From assembly GCF_018736145.1 (NCBI RefSeq), contig NZ_CP059997.1:5393501-5457500 (forward strand): a DNA stretch of 64,000 bases, in the 5' to 3' direction. The position numbers were made by a program, and so were the translations under genes. This document shows, one piece after another, positions 10,179 to 18,031 of the stretch (its first letter is position 1; each line of letters starts with the position of its first letter). The notes under the pieces are model-generated. The model made no database searches, was not told the origin of the DNA, and saw nothing but the letters and a program-made list of their open reading frames with translations. The stretch is from Amycolatopsis sp. CA-230715 (GTDB taxonomy: Bacteria; Actinomycetota; Actinomycetes; Mycobacteriales; Pseudonocardiaceae).

Positions 10179-10188
10179 ATACGCGTAT
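10179..10188. promoter_or_regulatory. Palindrome ATACGCGTAT upstream of the DUF3558 gene
   Basis: Perfect 10-bp inverted repeat ten bases ahead of the ATG at 10198 and overlapping the only TA-rich, -10-like sequence (GATATAC). Its core TACGCGTA is the same as the core of the double operator in front of the TetR gene at 25671. A repressor site is therefore plausible. Confidence 0.4.
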
Positions 10189-10197
10189 CGTCCTGGT

Positions 10198-10740
10198 ATG
10201 CGTAAAAAGTGGGGATTCGCCCTGATCGTGACCGCAGCCATGCTGACCGCGGCCTGCGGGAGTGAAAAGCCCGCCGAAAAGCCCAAGCCGAGCAGTGCGG
10301 CCGCGCCGGTGAAGGCCGACGTCAAGCAGCCGTGCTCCCTGTTGCCGGACAAGGAGTTCAGCACCGTCACCAAGGTCAAGCAGGTGCGCGCCGAGACGCT
10401 GCCGGAGAAGACCACGCCCGAGAACCACGGCACCGCCCGCACCTGTTCCTACGCCGACGGCGGCCGCAAGCTCGGCGCGCTGGCGGTGACCACCTACGAG
10501 GGCAACCCGATCACGCCGAAGGCGATGATCGACGGGCTCAAGGCGAAGAAGCCGGGCGCGCAGGACATCGCCGGTGTCGCCGACGCGACCTACTACGTCG
10601 ACAAGGAGCACAAGTCCGCGGTGGCGGCCGCGGCGAAGGTGGTCAACGGGACACCGGTGCTGATCGGGTTCAGCGGACCGGAGACGGTCAAGCGCGAGGA
10701 ACTCGTCGAACTCGTGAAGCGCGCCTCCTCGAAAGTCTGA
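10198..10740 (+). CDS. DUF3558-family lipoprotein
   Basis: 180-residue surface lipoprotein. The signal peptide ends in a lipobox LTAAC (cysteine at about 20) followed by a lysine/proline linker. The mature part has the DUF3558 pattern: QPCSLL shortly after the linker and RTCSYADGG about 40 residues on, with two cysteines likely to pair. DUF3558 proteins are common in mycolata and Pseudonocardiaceae and their function is largely unknown. The ATG lies just after the palindrome at 10179, so the leader may be very short. The next gene starts 44 bases downstream. Confidence 0.8.
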   Translation: MRKKWGFALIVTAAMLTAACGSEKPAEKPKPSSAAAPVKADVKQPCSLLPDKEFSTVTKVKQVRAETLPEKTTPENHGTARTCSYADGGRKLGALAVTTYEGNPITPKAMIDGLKAKKPGAQDIAGVADATYYVDKEHKSAVAAAAKVVNGTPVLIGFSGPETVKREELVELVKRASSKV

Positions 10741-10784
10741 TTAGGACTTTCCTCGCGCCGGGGGCTGAGGCAGACTTCCCTGCC

Positions 10785-12137
10785 ATGGCTGAGAGCGCGG
10801 TGGTGGAGGAGACCGGCGAACCGGCGCTGCGGCGGGTGATGGGCCCGAAGCTGCTGTTGCTGTTCGTCGCGGGCGACATCATCGGCACCGGGGTGTACGC
10901 GCTGACCGGGCAGGTGGCCTCCCGCGTCGGCGGCGCGCTGTGGCTGCCGTTCCTGATCGCGTTCGTGGTGGCGTTCATGACCGCGTTCAGCTACCTCGAA
11001 CTCGTCGGCAAGTACCCGAAGGCGGCGGGCGCGGCGCTCTACACCAACCGCGCGTTCAAGAAGCCGTTCTTTACCTTCATGGTGGCCTTCGCCGTGATGT
11101 GCAGCGGCATCACGTCGGCCTCCTCGGCCGCGGTCGCGTTCTCGAACACCTACCTGCGCTCGTTCGTCGACTGGCCGGGCTGGCTCATCGCGCCGCTGTT
11201 CGTGGTGGGGCTCGCGCTGATCAACTTCCGCGGCGTCAGCGAGTCGGTCAAGGCGAACGTGGTGCTGACGTTCATCGAGCTGTCCGGGCTGCTGATCATC
11301 ATCGGCGTCGGCGCGTGGGCGGTGCTCAACGGCAAGGGCGACGCGGGCAGGCTCGTCGAGATCGACACCGCCAACAGCAGCTGGCTGGTGGCCGTCACGT
11401 CGGCGACCTCGCTGGCGTTCTTCGCGATGGTCGGGTTCGAGGACTCGGTGAACATGGCCGAGGAGTGCAAGGACCCGGTGCGGATCTTCCCCAAGGCGAT
11501 GCTGTGGGGCATGGTCATCGCCGCCACGATCTACGTGCTCGTCGCGCTGACGTCTTCGCTGCTGGTGCCGCCAGGCGATCTCGCCGCCGCGAAGAGCGAC
11601 GCACTGCTGAAAGTGCTCGACATCGGCGCGCCGGGCTTCCCCCGCGAGATCTTCTCCGGGATCGGCCTGTTCGCGGTGATCAACTCGGCGCTGATCAACA
11701 TGCTGATGGCGAGCAGGCTCCTCTACGGCATGGCGAACGAGAAGATCATCCCGAAGCAGCTCGGGATCGTGCACCGCGGGCGGCGGACCCCGTGGGTGTC
11801 GATCGTGTTCACCAGCCTGATCGCCATCATTCTGGTGTCCACTGTAGACATCAGCGTGCTCGGCGGCACGACCGCGCTCCTGCTGCTGGTGGTGTTCGCC
11901 GTGGTCAACGTCGCGGTTCTGGTGCTGCGCAAGGAAAAGGTGGGGCACAAGCACTTCAGGACCCCGACCGCGGTGCCCGTGCTGGCCGCCGTCTTCTGCC
12001 TTTACCTGGCGAGCCCGCTTTCGGGGCGCCCGGTGCGGGACTACGTGGTGGCCGCGATCCTGCTCGCCGCGGGCCTCCTCCTGTGGCTGGTGAACCGCTT
12101 CCTCCTGGCGCGCGAAACTTCAAGCAGCTCCACCTAG
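10785..12137 (+). CDS. APC-family amino-acid permease
   Basis: 450-residue cytoplasmic-membrane permease with about twelve hydrophobic segments. The first segment carries the APC signature GDIIGTGVYALTG (about residues 25-37), and the unwound helix 6/8 region reads FFAMVGFEDSVNMAEEC followed by KDPVRIFPKA. These are typical of cationic or neutral amino-acid transporters. The start ATG 10785 follows the end of the lipoprotein gene by 44 bases; earlier in-frame codons lie inside that gene. The substrate is unknown. Confidence 0.88.
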   Translation: MAESAVVEETGEPALRRVMGPKLLLLFVAGDIIGTGVYALTGQVASRVGGALWLPFLIAFVVAFMTAFSYLELVGKYPKAAGAALYTNRAFKKPFFTFMVAFAVMCSGITSASSAAVAFSNTYLRSFVDWPGWLIAPLFVVGLALINFRGVSESVKANVVLTFIELSGLLIIIGVGAWAVLNGKGDAGRLVEIDTANSSWLVAVTSATSLAFFAMVGFEDSVNMAEECKDPVRIFPKAMLWGMVIAATIYVLVALTSSLLVPPGDLAAAKSDALLKVLDIGAPGFPREIFSGIGLFAVINSALINMLMASRLLYGMANEKIIPKQLGIVHRGRRTPWVSIVFTSLIAIILVSTVDISVLGGTTALLLLVVFAVVNVAVLVLRKEKVGHKHFRTPTAVPVLAAVFCLYLASPLSGRPVRDYVVAAILLAAGLLLWLVNRFLLARETSSSST

Positions 12138-12153
12138 GGCTCCGGTCAGGCAT

Positions 12154-12280
12154 GCCCCGAAGGTGGCCTTTTGGGCGCTAGACGACACAAATTCACCCCT
12201 CGCACGCCTGCCAGCCACAACGCGCATGCCGTGAAGGTGGCTTTCGGGGCGCTCAATGCCCTGAAAGCCACCTTCGGGGC
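12154..12280. repeat. Palindromic dimer repeat, locus A
   Basis: Three copies of the dispersed 23-bp palindrome: 12154-12176, 12228-12250 and 12258-12280. The last two are separated by exactly 7 nt (GCTCAAT) and are approximate reverse complements of each other, so the 53-bp unit can fold as one long hairpin or two short ones. The locus sits between the convergent ends of the permease gene (12137) and the metallo-hydrolase gene (12404). It may serve as a bidirectional terminator. Confidence 0.8.
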
Positions 12281-12403
12281 ATCAGCAGATCCCCGCCGAG
12301 ACAGCGGAAGCCCATACCAGGGCGAAGTTCGCGGCGCTGGTATGGCTGAAAGGCCAGCCCTGACATCTATAGGAGTATCCTTCGGGGACTCGCGTTCCGA
12401 GCC

Positions 12404-13231
12404 TCATCCTCGGCGTAGCAGGCGGAGTTCGTCCGGGCTGTGGGCGGAAAAGATCCGGATGTCGTCGCGGTGTTCCGCGGCCAGCGCCCGCAGGCGCCGC
12501 AGATTTTCCTTGCGCTCGGCCGAAATCGTCTGCACGAGCACCTGGAACGTGGCGAGTCCCGGGGTGCAGTGCGGGTCGAACGGCGAGAGTTGCCCGTGGA
12601 AGAAGTAGGCGTCCCCGGCGTGCAGGAGCCAGCCGTCGCCGGTGTCCACCGCGACACCGGTGTGTCCCGCGGTGTGCCCGGAGAGCGGCACCAGCAGGAT
12701 CTCCGGCGGCAGGCCCTTCAGTTCGCGGACCGCGTCGAAACCGAACCAGTTTTCCCCGTGCTCGCCGTAGGTCTGCCAGCGCGGGCCGTGCTGGAACTGG
12801 ATTTGCCGGTACCGCGTGCGTTCCACCCTGTTCCTCGGCCGCGTGAGCGCCTGGTGTTCGCGCTCGTAGACGTGCACGGTGGCTTCGGGGAAGTCGGCGA
12901 GGCCACCGGCGTGGTCGAGGTCGAGATGCGTGAGCACGATGTCCCGCACGTCCTCCGGCGCGAAACCGAGCGCTTTCACTTGCGCCAGCGCGGTTTCCTC
13001 GCCACGTGGCCGCGCGCCGGTCAACGCGATGAACCCGGAGCCGAGCCAGTCGCGGGGACGCGTGATCGCCCGGTGCCCGAACCCGGTGTCCACGAGCACC
13101 AGCCCGGATCCGGTTTCGATCAGCAGCGCGTGGCAGACGAGTTCCGCGCGGTGCAGGTACCCGCCCTGCCCGTCGATGAGCCGCCCGCCGAGCGGACGCA
13201 GCGTGCCGAGGTTCAGGTGGTGGACGCGCAT
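12404..13231 (-). CDS. Metallo-beta-lactamase-fold hydrolase
   Basis: 275-residue MBL-fold enzyme. The metal motif reads THLDLDHAGG (about residues 101-110), the variant H-x-D-x-D-H seen in N-acyl-homoserine lactonase-like and related hydrolases. Further ligands are in SGHTAGHTG and HAGDAYFF. No signal peptide is visible, so it acts in the cytoplasm. It is the third gene of a TetR - split-barrel oxidase - hydrolase operon, 6 bases after the oxidase, and is probably under the same TetR control. The substrate (a lactone or thioester) cannot be read from sequence. Confidence 0.85.
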   Translation of the reverse strand: MRVHHLNLGTLRPLGGRLIDGQGGYLHRAELVCHALLIETGSGLVLVDTGFGHRAITRPRDWLGSGFIALTGARPRGEETALAQVKALGFAPEDVRDIVLTHLDLDHAGGLADFPEATVHVYEREHQALTRPRNRVERTRYRQIQFQHGPRWQTYGEHGENWFGFDAVRELKGLPPEILLVPLSGHTAGHTGVAVDTGDGWLLHAGDAYFFHGQLSPFDPHCTPGLATFQVLVQTISAERKENLRRLRALAAEHRDDIRIFSAHSPDELRLLRRG

Positions 13232-13237
13232 CGGCCG

Positions 13238-13660
13238 CTACTCCCGGAAGTCGCTGCTGATCCAGTGCTCGGGGCGCACGCGGATGGTCACTTCGTCCGC
13301 CCCCGCCATCGCGGCGAGGAACCCTTCCGCGGCCTCCTTCTCGAGATACCGGTGCGCGACCGCCTCGAGATCCTCTTCGGCACTCGTGGTGATGGCGGTG
13401 ACCGGCCCTTCGACGGTGACGTACCGGTAGGGCGGCGTTTCGACCTGGACCGACAGGCTGATCCGGCCCGCGGCTTCGATGAGCCGGTGCTTCAACGAGC
13501 CCTTCCCGGTGTTGATCACGAGTTCGCCGCCGGGGGCGTAGAGGTACCAGATCGGCACGGTCAGCGGGGCGCGACCGTCCTCGCGCGCCACGCCCACTAC
13601 GCCGACATGAACCTCCGCGAGGAACGCCTCGCGCTCTTCCACGGTCATCTTGCGGGCCAT
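13238..13660 (-). CDS. Split-barrel flavin/F420-binding oxidoreductase (PNPOx-like)
   Basis: 140-residue protein of the pyridoxamine-phosphate-oxidase-like split-barrel fold. TVPIWYLY, NTGKGSLKHRLI and RYVTVEGPVT are the usual strands and cofactor-contact segments. Small members of this family in actinobacteria bind F420 or flavin and reduce or oxidise varied small molecules; the exact reaction is unknown. The ATG overlaps the stop of the upstream TetR gene (TGATG), so the two are co-transcribed and coupled. Confidence 0.78.
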   Translation of the reverse strand: MARKMTVEEREAFLAEVHVGVVGVAREDGRAPLTVPIWYLYAPGGELVINTGKGSLKHRLIEAAGRISLSVQVETPPYRYVTVEGPVTAITTSAEEDLEAVAHRYLEKEAAEGFLAAMAGADEVTIRVRPEHWISSDFRE

Positions 13661-14238
13661 CAGAAAAGCTCCTTTTCCAGTGTGGTGCGGAAGTGTGCCG
13701 CGACCGTCCTCAGTGGAGAGACGTCGCGCAGTGTCTTGGCGAACAGCAGCGCGCCCTCGATCGAGGCGAGCGCGACGACGCTCAGCTCGGTGGCGCGCTC
13801 ACGGGAGATCCCTTGCTCGGCAAGGTAACCGATCAGGACCTGCTGCCAGTGCCGGTACCCGTCGCCGCAGGCGACCCTGATCAGCTCGCTGTCGTCCGCG
13901 GCGTCCAATGCGACCGTCGCGAGTGGACAGCCGCGGCGGAAGTCAGACTCCTCCAGTGAAGCGGCGAGGTAGTCGACCAAAGTGGACACGGCGTCGGCCG
14001 CGGTCCGCGAATCGCGCAGCAGTGCCGCGATCGCCTCGGCGAACTGCTCGCTCGACGAGCGCAGCGCCTCCGCGGCGAGCTGTTCCTTGCCGCCGGGGAA
14101 GTGGAAGTACAGCGAGCCCTTCGGTGCGCCGCCCTCGGTGACGAGCTGGTTGAGCCCGGTCGCGTGGTAGCCCTGGGTGCGGAACAGCTCGGCCGCGGTC
14201 CGCAGCATGCGCTCCCGGGTGTCGGTCCTCCTCGTCAC
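13660..14238 (-). CDS. TetR-family transcriptional regulator
   Basis: 192-residue repressor with a TetR DNA-binding domain: RTAAELFRTQGYHATGLNQL followed by GAPKGSLYFHFPGGKEQLA (helix-turn-helix within the first 60 residues). The C-terminal half (SDFRRGCPLATVALD) resembles the LmrA/YxaF-type subgroup. GTG 14238 is chosen as start; an upstream TTG in frame would add six residues. It heads the operon with the oxidase and the MBL hydrolase, and probably represses it through the palindrome at 14258-14276. Confidence 0.88.
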   Translation of the reverse strand: MTRRTDTRERMLRTAAELFRTQGYHATGLNQLVTEGGAPKGSLYFHFPGGKEQLAAEALRSSSEQFAEAIAALLRDSRTAADAVSTLVDYLAASLEESDFRRGCPLATVALDAADDSELIRVACGDGYRHWQQVLIGYLAEQGISRERATELSVVALASIEGALLFAKTLRDVSPLRTVAAHFRTTLEKELF

Positions 14239-14257
14239 GACGCCACCGTAGCCCAAA

Positions 14258-14276
14258 CTATGACGACCGGTCTAGT
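14258..14276. promoter_or_regulatory. Candidate TetR operator (GACCGGTC core)
   Basis: The core GACCGGTC (14265-14272) is a perfect palindrome, embedded in CTATGACGACCGGTCTAGT about 20 bases ahead of the regulator's GTG. Similar TAGACCGGTCTA-like boxes are bound by LmrA-type TetR proteins. It also lies in front of the divergent epimerase gene. Confidence 0.5.
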
Positions 14277-14325
14277 AACTTGCCTCCCCGTTCGCGGACC
14301 AGGCGGGATCGGTAGATTCGCGGCC

Positions 14326-15231
14326 ATGGCCAATCCCACCGGAGAGCAGTTCGAGATCACCCGCGGCTCCGCTCGCGCCGTCGTCACCGAGATCGGTGCC
14401 GGCCTGCGCGCCTTCGAGATCGGCGGCGTCGGATACGTCGAGGAGTTCGACGCGGACGCGAATCCGCCGAAGGGCGCGGGGCAGGTCTTGCTGCCGTGGC
14501 CGAACCGCACGAAGGGCGCCGAGTGGGTCTTCGACGGCGAAACGCAGCACCTCGAAGTGACCGAAGCGGCCCGCGGCAACGCGATCCACGGTCTGACCAG
14601 GCACAAGGAGTGGCAGCTCGTCGAGCACGCCGAATCCTCGATCACCTTCGAGATCGGCATCGACGGCGAGCCGGGCTGGCCGGTGCCGCTGCACGCCACG
14701 ATCACCTACGACCTGGCGCCGCGCGAGCTGACCGTCACGCACGAGATCCGCAACGAGGGTGAGCGGGCGATCGGCGTCGGCGTCGGGACGCACCCGTACT
14801 TCCGGATCGGCGAGGTGCCGACCGACGAGCTGACGCTGACACTGGCCGCCACCCGCGTCCGCCCCTTCGACGCCGACGAGCAACTGCCCTACGGCGACGA
14901 ACAGGACGTCGAAGGCACCGAGTACGACTTCCGCGAAGGGCGCCTGCTCGGCGGCGTCGATCTCGACACCGCGTTCGGCGGCATCGCGACCGGCGACGAC
15001 GGCGTGCACCGGCACTACCTGTCGCACGAGGACCGCACGCTGGAAGTCTGGACGGGCCCCGATTTCGGCTGGGTCCAGGTGTTCACCCCGGACGATCTCG
15101 TCGGGCGCGGCCGCGCGGTCGCGATCGAGCCGATGACCTGCCCCGCCGACGCGCTCAACTCCGGCACCGACCTCATCGGACTCGAACCGGGCACCTCGTG
15201 GACCGGTTCGTGGGGTGTCCGCGTGCACTGA
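14326..15231 (+). CDS. Aldose 1-epimerase family protein
   Basis: 301-residue mutarotase-like enzyme of the galactose-mutarotase superfamily, expected to interconvert alpha and beta anomers of a sugar in the cytoplasm. Typical elements are QVLLPWPNRTKGAEW (about residues 52-66), NAIHGL (about 85-90) and GVGTHPYFRIG (about 152-162), which carries the substrate-contacting histidine; a conserved acidic residue lies in AIEPMTCPADALN near the C-terminus. ATG 14326 fits the family N-terminus. It is divergent from the TetR operon. Confidence 0.85.
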   Translation: MANPTGEQFEITRGSARAVVTEIGAGLRAFEIGGVGYVEEFDADANPPKGAGQVLLPWPNRTKGAEWVFDGETQHLEVTEAARGNAIHGLTRHKEWQLVEHAESSITFEIGIDGEPGWPVPLHATITYDLAPRELTVTHEIRNEGERAIGVGVGTHPYFRIGEVPTDELTLTLAATRVRPFDADEQLPYGDEQDVEGTEYDFREGRLLGGVDLDTAFGGIATGDDGVHRHYLSHEDRTLEVWTGPDFGWVQVFTPDDLVGRGRAVAIEPMTCPADALNSGTDLIGLEPGTSWTGSWGVRVH

Positions 15232-15259
15232 CGCTGCCCGTTCGTTCCGAAGTGGACGG

Positions 15260-15265
15260 TATACT
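15260..15265 (+). promoter_or_regulatory. TATACT -10 box, near-leaderless start
   Basis: A TATACT hexamer six bases before the GTG at 15272, in an otherwise GC-rich gap. With a start site 5-7 bases downstream, the acetyltransferase mRNA would be leaderless. No clear -35 is visible. Confidence 0.45.
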
Positions 15266-15271
15266 TTCCCC

Positions 15272-15745
15272 GTGTCCCACCGAGAACCGATCGTCCTCAC
15301 CGCCGCCGACGCCGGCGAGCTGATGAGCTTGCAGCGCGCCGCGATCGTCAGCGAACTGCGGGCCCACCGCGATCTCGACCTGCCCCCGGCGACCGAGACC
15401 CTCGACGAAGTGCGGGCGGTCTTCGACGATCCGATGTGGTCGGTGTGGGGCATCCGCGAAGAGGGACGCTTGGTGGCCTGCGTCCGGATCAGGGACGACG
15501 GTGACGCGGTGTGGATCGCGCGCCTGATGGTCGCGCCGGACCGCCAGGGCGAAGGCTTCGGGAGCGGCCTGCTGACGGCGGCCGAAGCGCGCTTTCCCGC
15601 TGCGGCGCGCCGGGCGCGGATGTCTACCGGATCCGCGGCAGAGCACCAACTCAAGCTCTACGCGCGGCTCGGATACCAGGAGACGCACCGGATTCCGCAG
15701 TCCGGGTACGACGTGGTGTACCTCGAGAAGGTCCTCGAAGGCTGA
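15272..15745 (+). CDS. GNAT-family N-acetyltransferase
   Basis: 157-residue acetyltransferase. The acetyl-CoA pyrophosphate loop is visible in LMVAPDRQGEGFGSGLLTAA (about residues 84-103), with the Q/R-x-x-G-x-G/A pattern, and the C-terminal Tyr region reads LYARLGYQETHR. Full length for a single GNAT domain. The acceptor substrate is unknown. GTG 15272 is chosen because a TATACT box immediately precedes it and the encoded start MSHREPIVL is family-like; a longer frame to 15215 would overlap the epimerase gene. Its stop abuts the stop of the convergent TetR gene. Confidence 0.82.
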   Translation: MSHREPIVLTAADAGELMSLQRAAIVSELRAHRDLDLPPATETLDEVRAVFDDPMWSVWGIREEGRLVACVRIRDDGDAVWIARLMVAPDRQGEGFGSGLLTAAEARFPAAARRARMSTGSAAEHQLKLYARLGYQETHRIPQSGYDVVYLEKVLEG

Positions 15746-16462
15746 TCAGCGCAGGGCCGCGGCGATCCCGTCGAGGATCATGCCGAGCCCGAACGCGTAA
15801 TCGTCGGTCGCCGGTGTCTCGAAGGCGGCCGAGCCGAAGAGCTTGGCCGTTTCCGGGAAGCGCTCGGCGGTGACCAGGCCGGCCAGCGCGCGTCCGTACT
15901 CGCGTTCCGCGCTCGCCTGGCTCTGCTCGCCCCTGCCCTCCGCCATCTCGTGCGAGAGCTGCACGGAATGGCGCACGTATCCGCCGAGGACGCCGAGCAC
16001 GCCGACCTTCTCCATCCAGCCGAGCCCGGTCCTGGCCAGCGACGCCAGCGCGACCTCCATCCAGGCGATCTCGTGGGGGCCCGACGGTGGACCGGACAGC
16101 GGGATCCCGATGAGCCAGGGGCGGCGCGCGTAGACGTCGCGCTGGGCGTCCGCCCACGCGCGGAGGCCGTCCCGCCACCGTGAGGTGTCGATGGGCGGCG
16201 GCGCGCCGAGCCCGGCGTCGCGCATCAAGACGAGCAGTTCGTCCTTCGAGCCGACGTACCGGTAAAGCGACATGCTGGTGAAACCCAGCGCCTTCGCGAC
16301 CTTCGGCAGGGTCACCCCGGCGAGGCCGTCGCGGTCGGCGAGTTCGATCGCGGCCGCCACGACGCTGGTCACGTCCAGCTCCGCACGCCTGCCCAGGCGC
16401 GCGGGCTCGGACAGGCCCCAGAGCCTGCGCAGCTCCGCGGGCACCTCGTCCTGCCTGGTCAT
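15746..16462 (-). CDS. TetR-family transcriptional regulator
   Basis: About 238 residues. The helix-turn-helix is within VVAAAIELADRDGLAGVTLP and GFTSMSLYRYVGSKDELLVL, with a C-terminal TetR ligand domain of the type common beside membrane and efflux genes. ATG 16462 has GGAGG just upstream and gives MTRQDEVP, the usual N-terminus of this subgroup; ATG 16501 (13 residues longer) is the alternative. It is divergent from the DUF2306 membrane protein, which it probably regulates. Confidence 0.85.
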   Translation of the reverse strand: MTRQDEVPAELRRLWGLSEPARLGRRAELDVTSVVAAAIELADRDGLAGVTLPKVAKALGFTSMSLYRYVGSKDELLVLMRDAGLGAPPPIDTSRWRDGLRAWADAQRDVYARRPWLIGIPLSGPPSGPHEIAWMEVALASLARTGLGWMEKVGVLGVLGGYVRHSVQLSHEMAEGRGEQSQASAEREYGRALAGLVTAERFPETAKLFGSAAFETPATDDYAFGLGMILDGIAAALR

Positions 16463-16510
16463 CCGCCTCCGTCCGCCGGTCGTCGGCCCCAGGTTAGTCA
16501 TCGCTGTTTG

Positions 16511-16549
16511 CGGACCATTAGTTTATCTGACATAGTTTCTTTTATAAAC
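16511..16549. promoter_or_regulatory. AT-rich divergent promoter/operator
   Basis: An unusually AT-rich stretch between the TetR gene and the DUF2306 gene. It has a direct repeat TAGTTT (16519-16524 and 16533-16538) and an inverted repeat GTTTAT (16521-16526) / ATAAAC (16544-16549). Placement between divergent genes suggests the TetR binding region. Confidence 0.45.
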
Positions 16550-16563
16550 AAACGGGGGGTTCG

Positions 16564-17265
16564 ATGAGAACACGATGGCTCTTCCCAGTGGCGGTGGTCC
16601 TGGGCATGACCGGGTACATGGTGTCGGCGTACCTTCCCCCGGACCTGGCCACCAGCAGGGTCGACGTGCAAGGGGACCCGGTGCGCTACTGGCTGCTGGT
16701 GGGCCACATCGGGTTCGGCACGATCGCCACGGTCGCCGGGCTGGCGCAGTTCTGGCCGTGGCTGCGGCGAATCTGTCCGCGCGCGCACCGGTGGGTCGGG
16801 CGGATGTACTTCTATGCCGGAGTCTTCCCGGCGATGGTCCTGACGGTGCCGGTGGTGCTGGCGAGCGAAAGCGGGATGTCCAATGTGAGCGCGCTGGTCG
16901 CGATGCTCGTGATGTGGGCGGTCACGGGTGTCGCCGGGCTGCGTGCCGCGCGGTCGCGCCGGTTCCGCGACCACCGCGCGTGGATGATCCGCAACTACGC
17001 GGTCACGGTTGCCGTGCACGCGTCGCGGATGTGGGGCGCGGTCGTGATCCCGCTCGTGCTCCTGCAGGCCGACGGCCCCGCCTACCAGGGCGACACGCGC
17101 GCGATCATCCACGACATCGCGGGCTCGGGCGCGTGGCTCGGGCTCTTCGTCAACCTCGCTGTCGTCGAGTGGTACCTGCGGCGTCGTGCTCAGCCGGTGA
17201 AGACCGCGCGCAACTCGTCCTCGTCGACCGAGTCGGGGACCGTGCCGTCGGCGGCGTACCGGTAG
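16564..17265 (+). CDS. DUF2306-type integral membrane protein
   Basis: 233-residue protein with about six hydrophobic segments: an N-terminal one (5-25), then a run covering GHIGFGTIATVAGLAQFWP, the conserved HRWVGRMYFYAG segment and FRDHRAWMIRNYAVTVA, which match DUF2306 (predicted membrane proteins, possibly haem- or quinone-linked; function unknown). A GGGGGG ribosome site precedes the ATG. It is divergent from a TetR gene. Its last 76 bases overlap the convergent membrane-protein gene at 17190-18002; the final 25 residues are hydrophilic and of low complexity. Confidence 0.78.
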   Translation: MRTRWLFPVAVVLGMTGYMVSAYLPPDLATSRVDVQGDPVRYWLLVGHIGFGTIATVAGLAQFWPWLRRICPRAHRWVGRMYFYAGVFPAMVLTVPVVLASESGMSNVSALVAMLVMWAVTGVAGLRAARSRRFRDHRAWMIRNYAVTVAVHASRMWGAVVIPLVLLQADGPAYQGDTRAIIHDIAGSGAWLGLFVNLAVVEWYLRRRAQPVKTARNSSSSTESGTVPSAAYR

Positions 17266-18002
17266 AGCACCGTCTGGTAGACCCCGCTCAACGCGGACGC
17301 GAATACCCCTACCAGCACGAGCCAAGCGCAGGACAGTCCACTGCAGACGTACAAAGTGGGCAGTCCGCCGATCGCGGCGCCGGTACCGAGGATCGCCCCG
17401 ATCCCACCGAGACCGACGAGCGTGGTGAGCAGTTCGAGGCCGACCTGGCCCGAAATGTTCTCGCCCCAGGTGCGCCGGAGCAGCTCACCCGCGCGCCTCG
17501 GAGTGTCGCGGATCCTGGTGTCTTCGAGTACGAGGATCGGGATGAACAGGTAGTTGAGTACTCGCCACGCGATGCCTGCCACGCCGCGAAACAGCACGCC
17601 TGCCACTTCGACGGAGGAGTCGATCAGGCCGATCAGCACGGATCCGGTCGCCGAAAACGTCGAGTAGGCGAACAGCTTGCCCCAGCGCCTGCCCGCCTCG
17701 GCGAATCCGGCGCCGACCCGCGGCCGCCCGCCGCGAAGCGCGACATCCGCCTGGGTGATCAGCGCCGCGCGAAACGAAGTGCTGACCATCGCGGTCGTGA
17801 GGTAGCACGCCACCGCGAGGATGATCGAACCCGAGCCGATGCCGTCGCGCTGCGCGGTGAAGATCGCGGGCGTGAGGAAGGCCGCCGCCACGATCAGCAT
17901 CGTCAGCGCGGCGAGCACCGGGAACACCGCGAGCCTGCCGTGGCGGCGGAGTAGCCCGGTGGACAGCCTGAGCATCGCGAACGCGCGCGACCAGTACCCC
18001 AT
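17190..18002 (-). CDS. Multi-pass membrane protein (DUF6159-like)
   Basis: 270-residue membrane protein with about six hydrophobic segments, including VFPVLAALTMLIVAAAFLTP near the N-terminus and a C-terminal pair around YVCSGLSCAWLVLVGVFASA. It resembles DUF6159-type proteins of actinobacteria, whose function is unknown. The charged loop RRAGELLRRTWGENI in the middle is probably cytoplasmic. The 3' end overlaps the DUF2306 gene tail to tail by 76 bases, which is long for a convergent pair. Confidence 0.7.
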   Translation of the reverse strand: MGYWSRAFAMLRLSTGLLRRHGRLAVFPVLAALTMLIVAAAFLTPAIFTAQRDGIGSGSIILAVACYLTTAMVSTSFRAALITQADVALRGGRPRVGAGFAEAGRRWGKLFAYSTFSATGSVLIGLIDSSVEVAGVLFRGVAGIAWRVLNYLFIPILVLEDTRIRDTPRRAGELLRRTWGENISGQVGLELLTTLVGLGGIGAILGTGAAIGGLPTLYVCSGLSCAWLVLVGVFASALSGVYQTVLYRYAADGTVPDSVDEDELRAVFTG

Positions 18003-18031
18003 TCGATCTCCCCAGTCGAGAGGGCGTCGGC

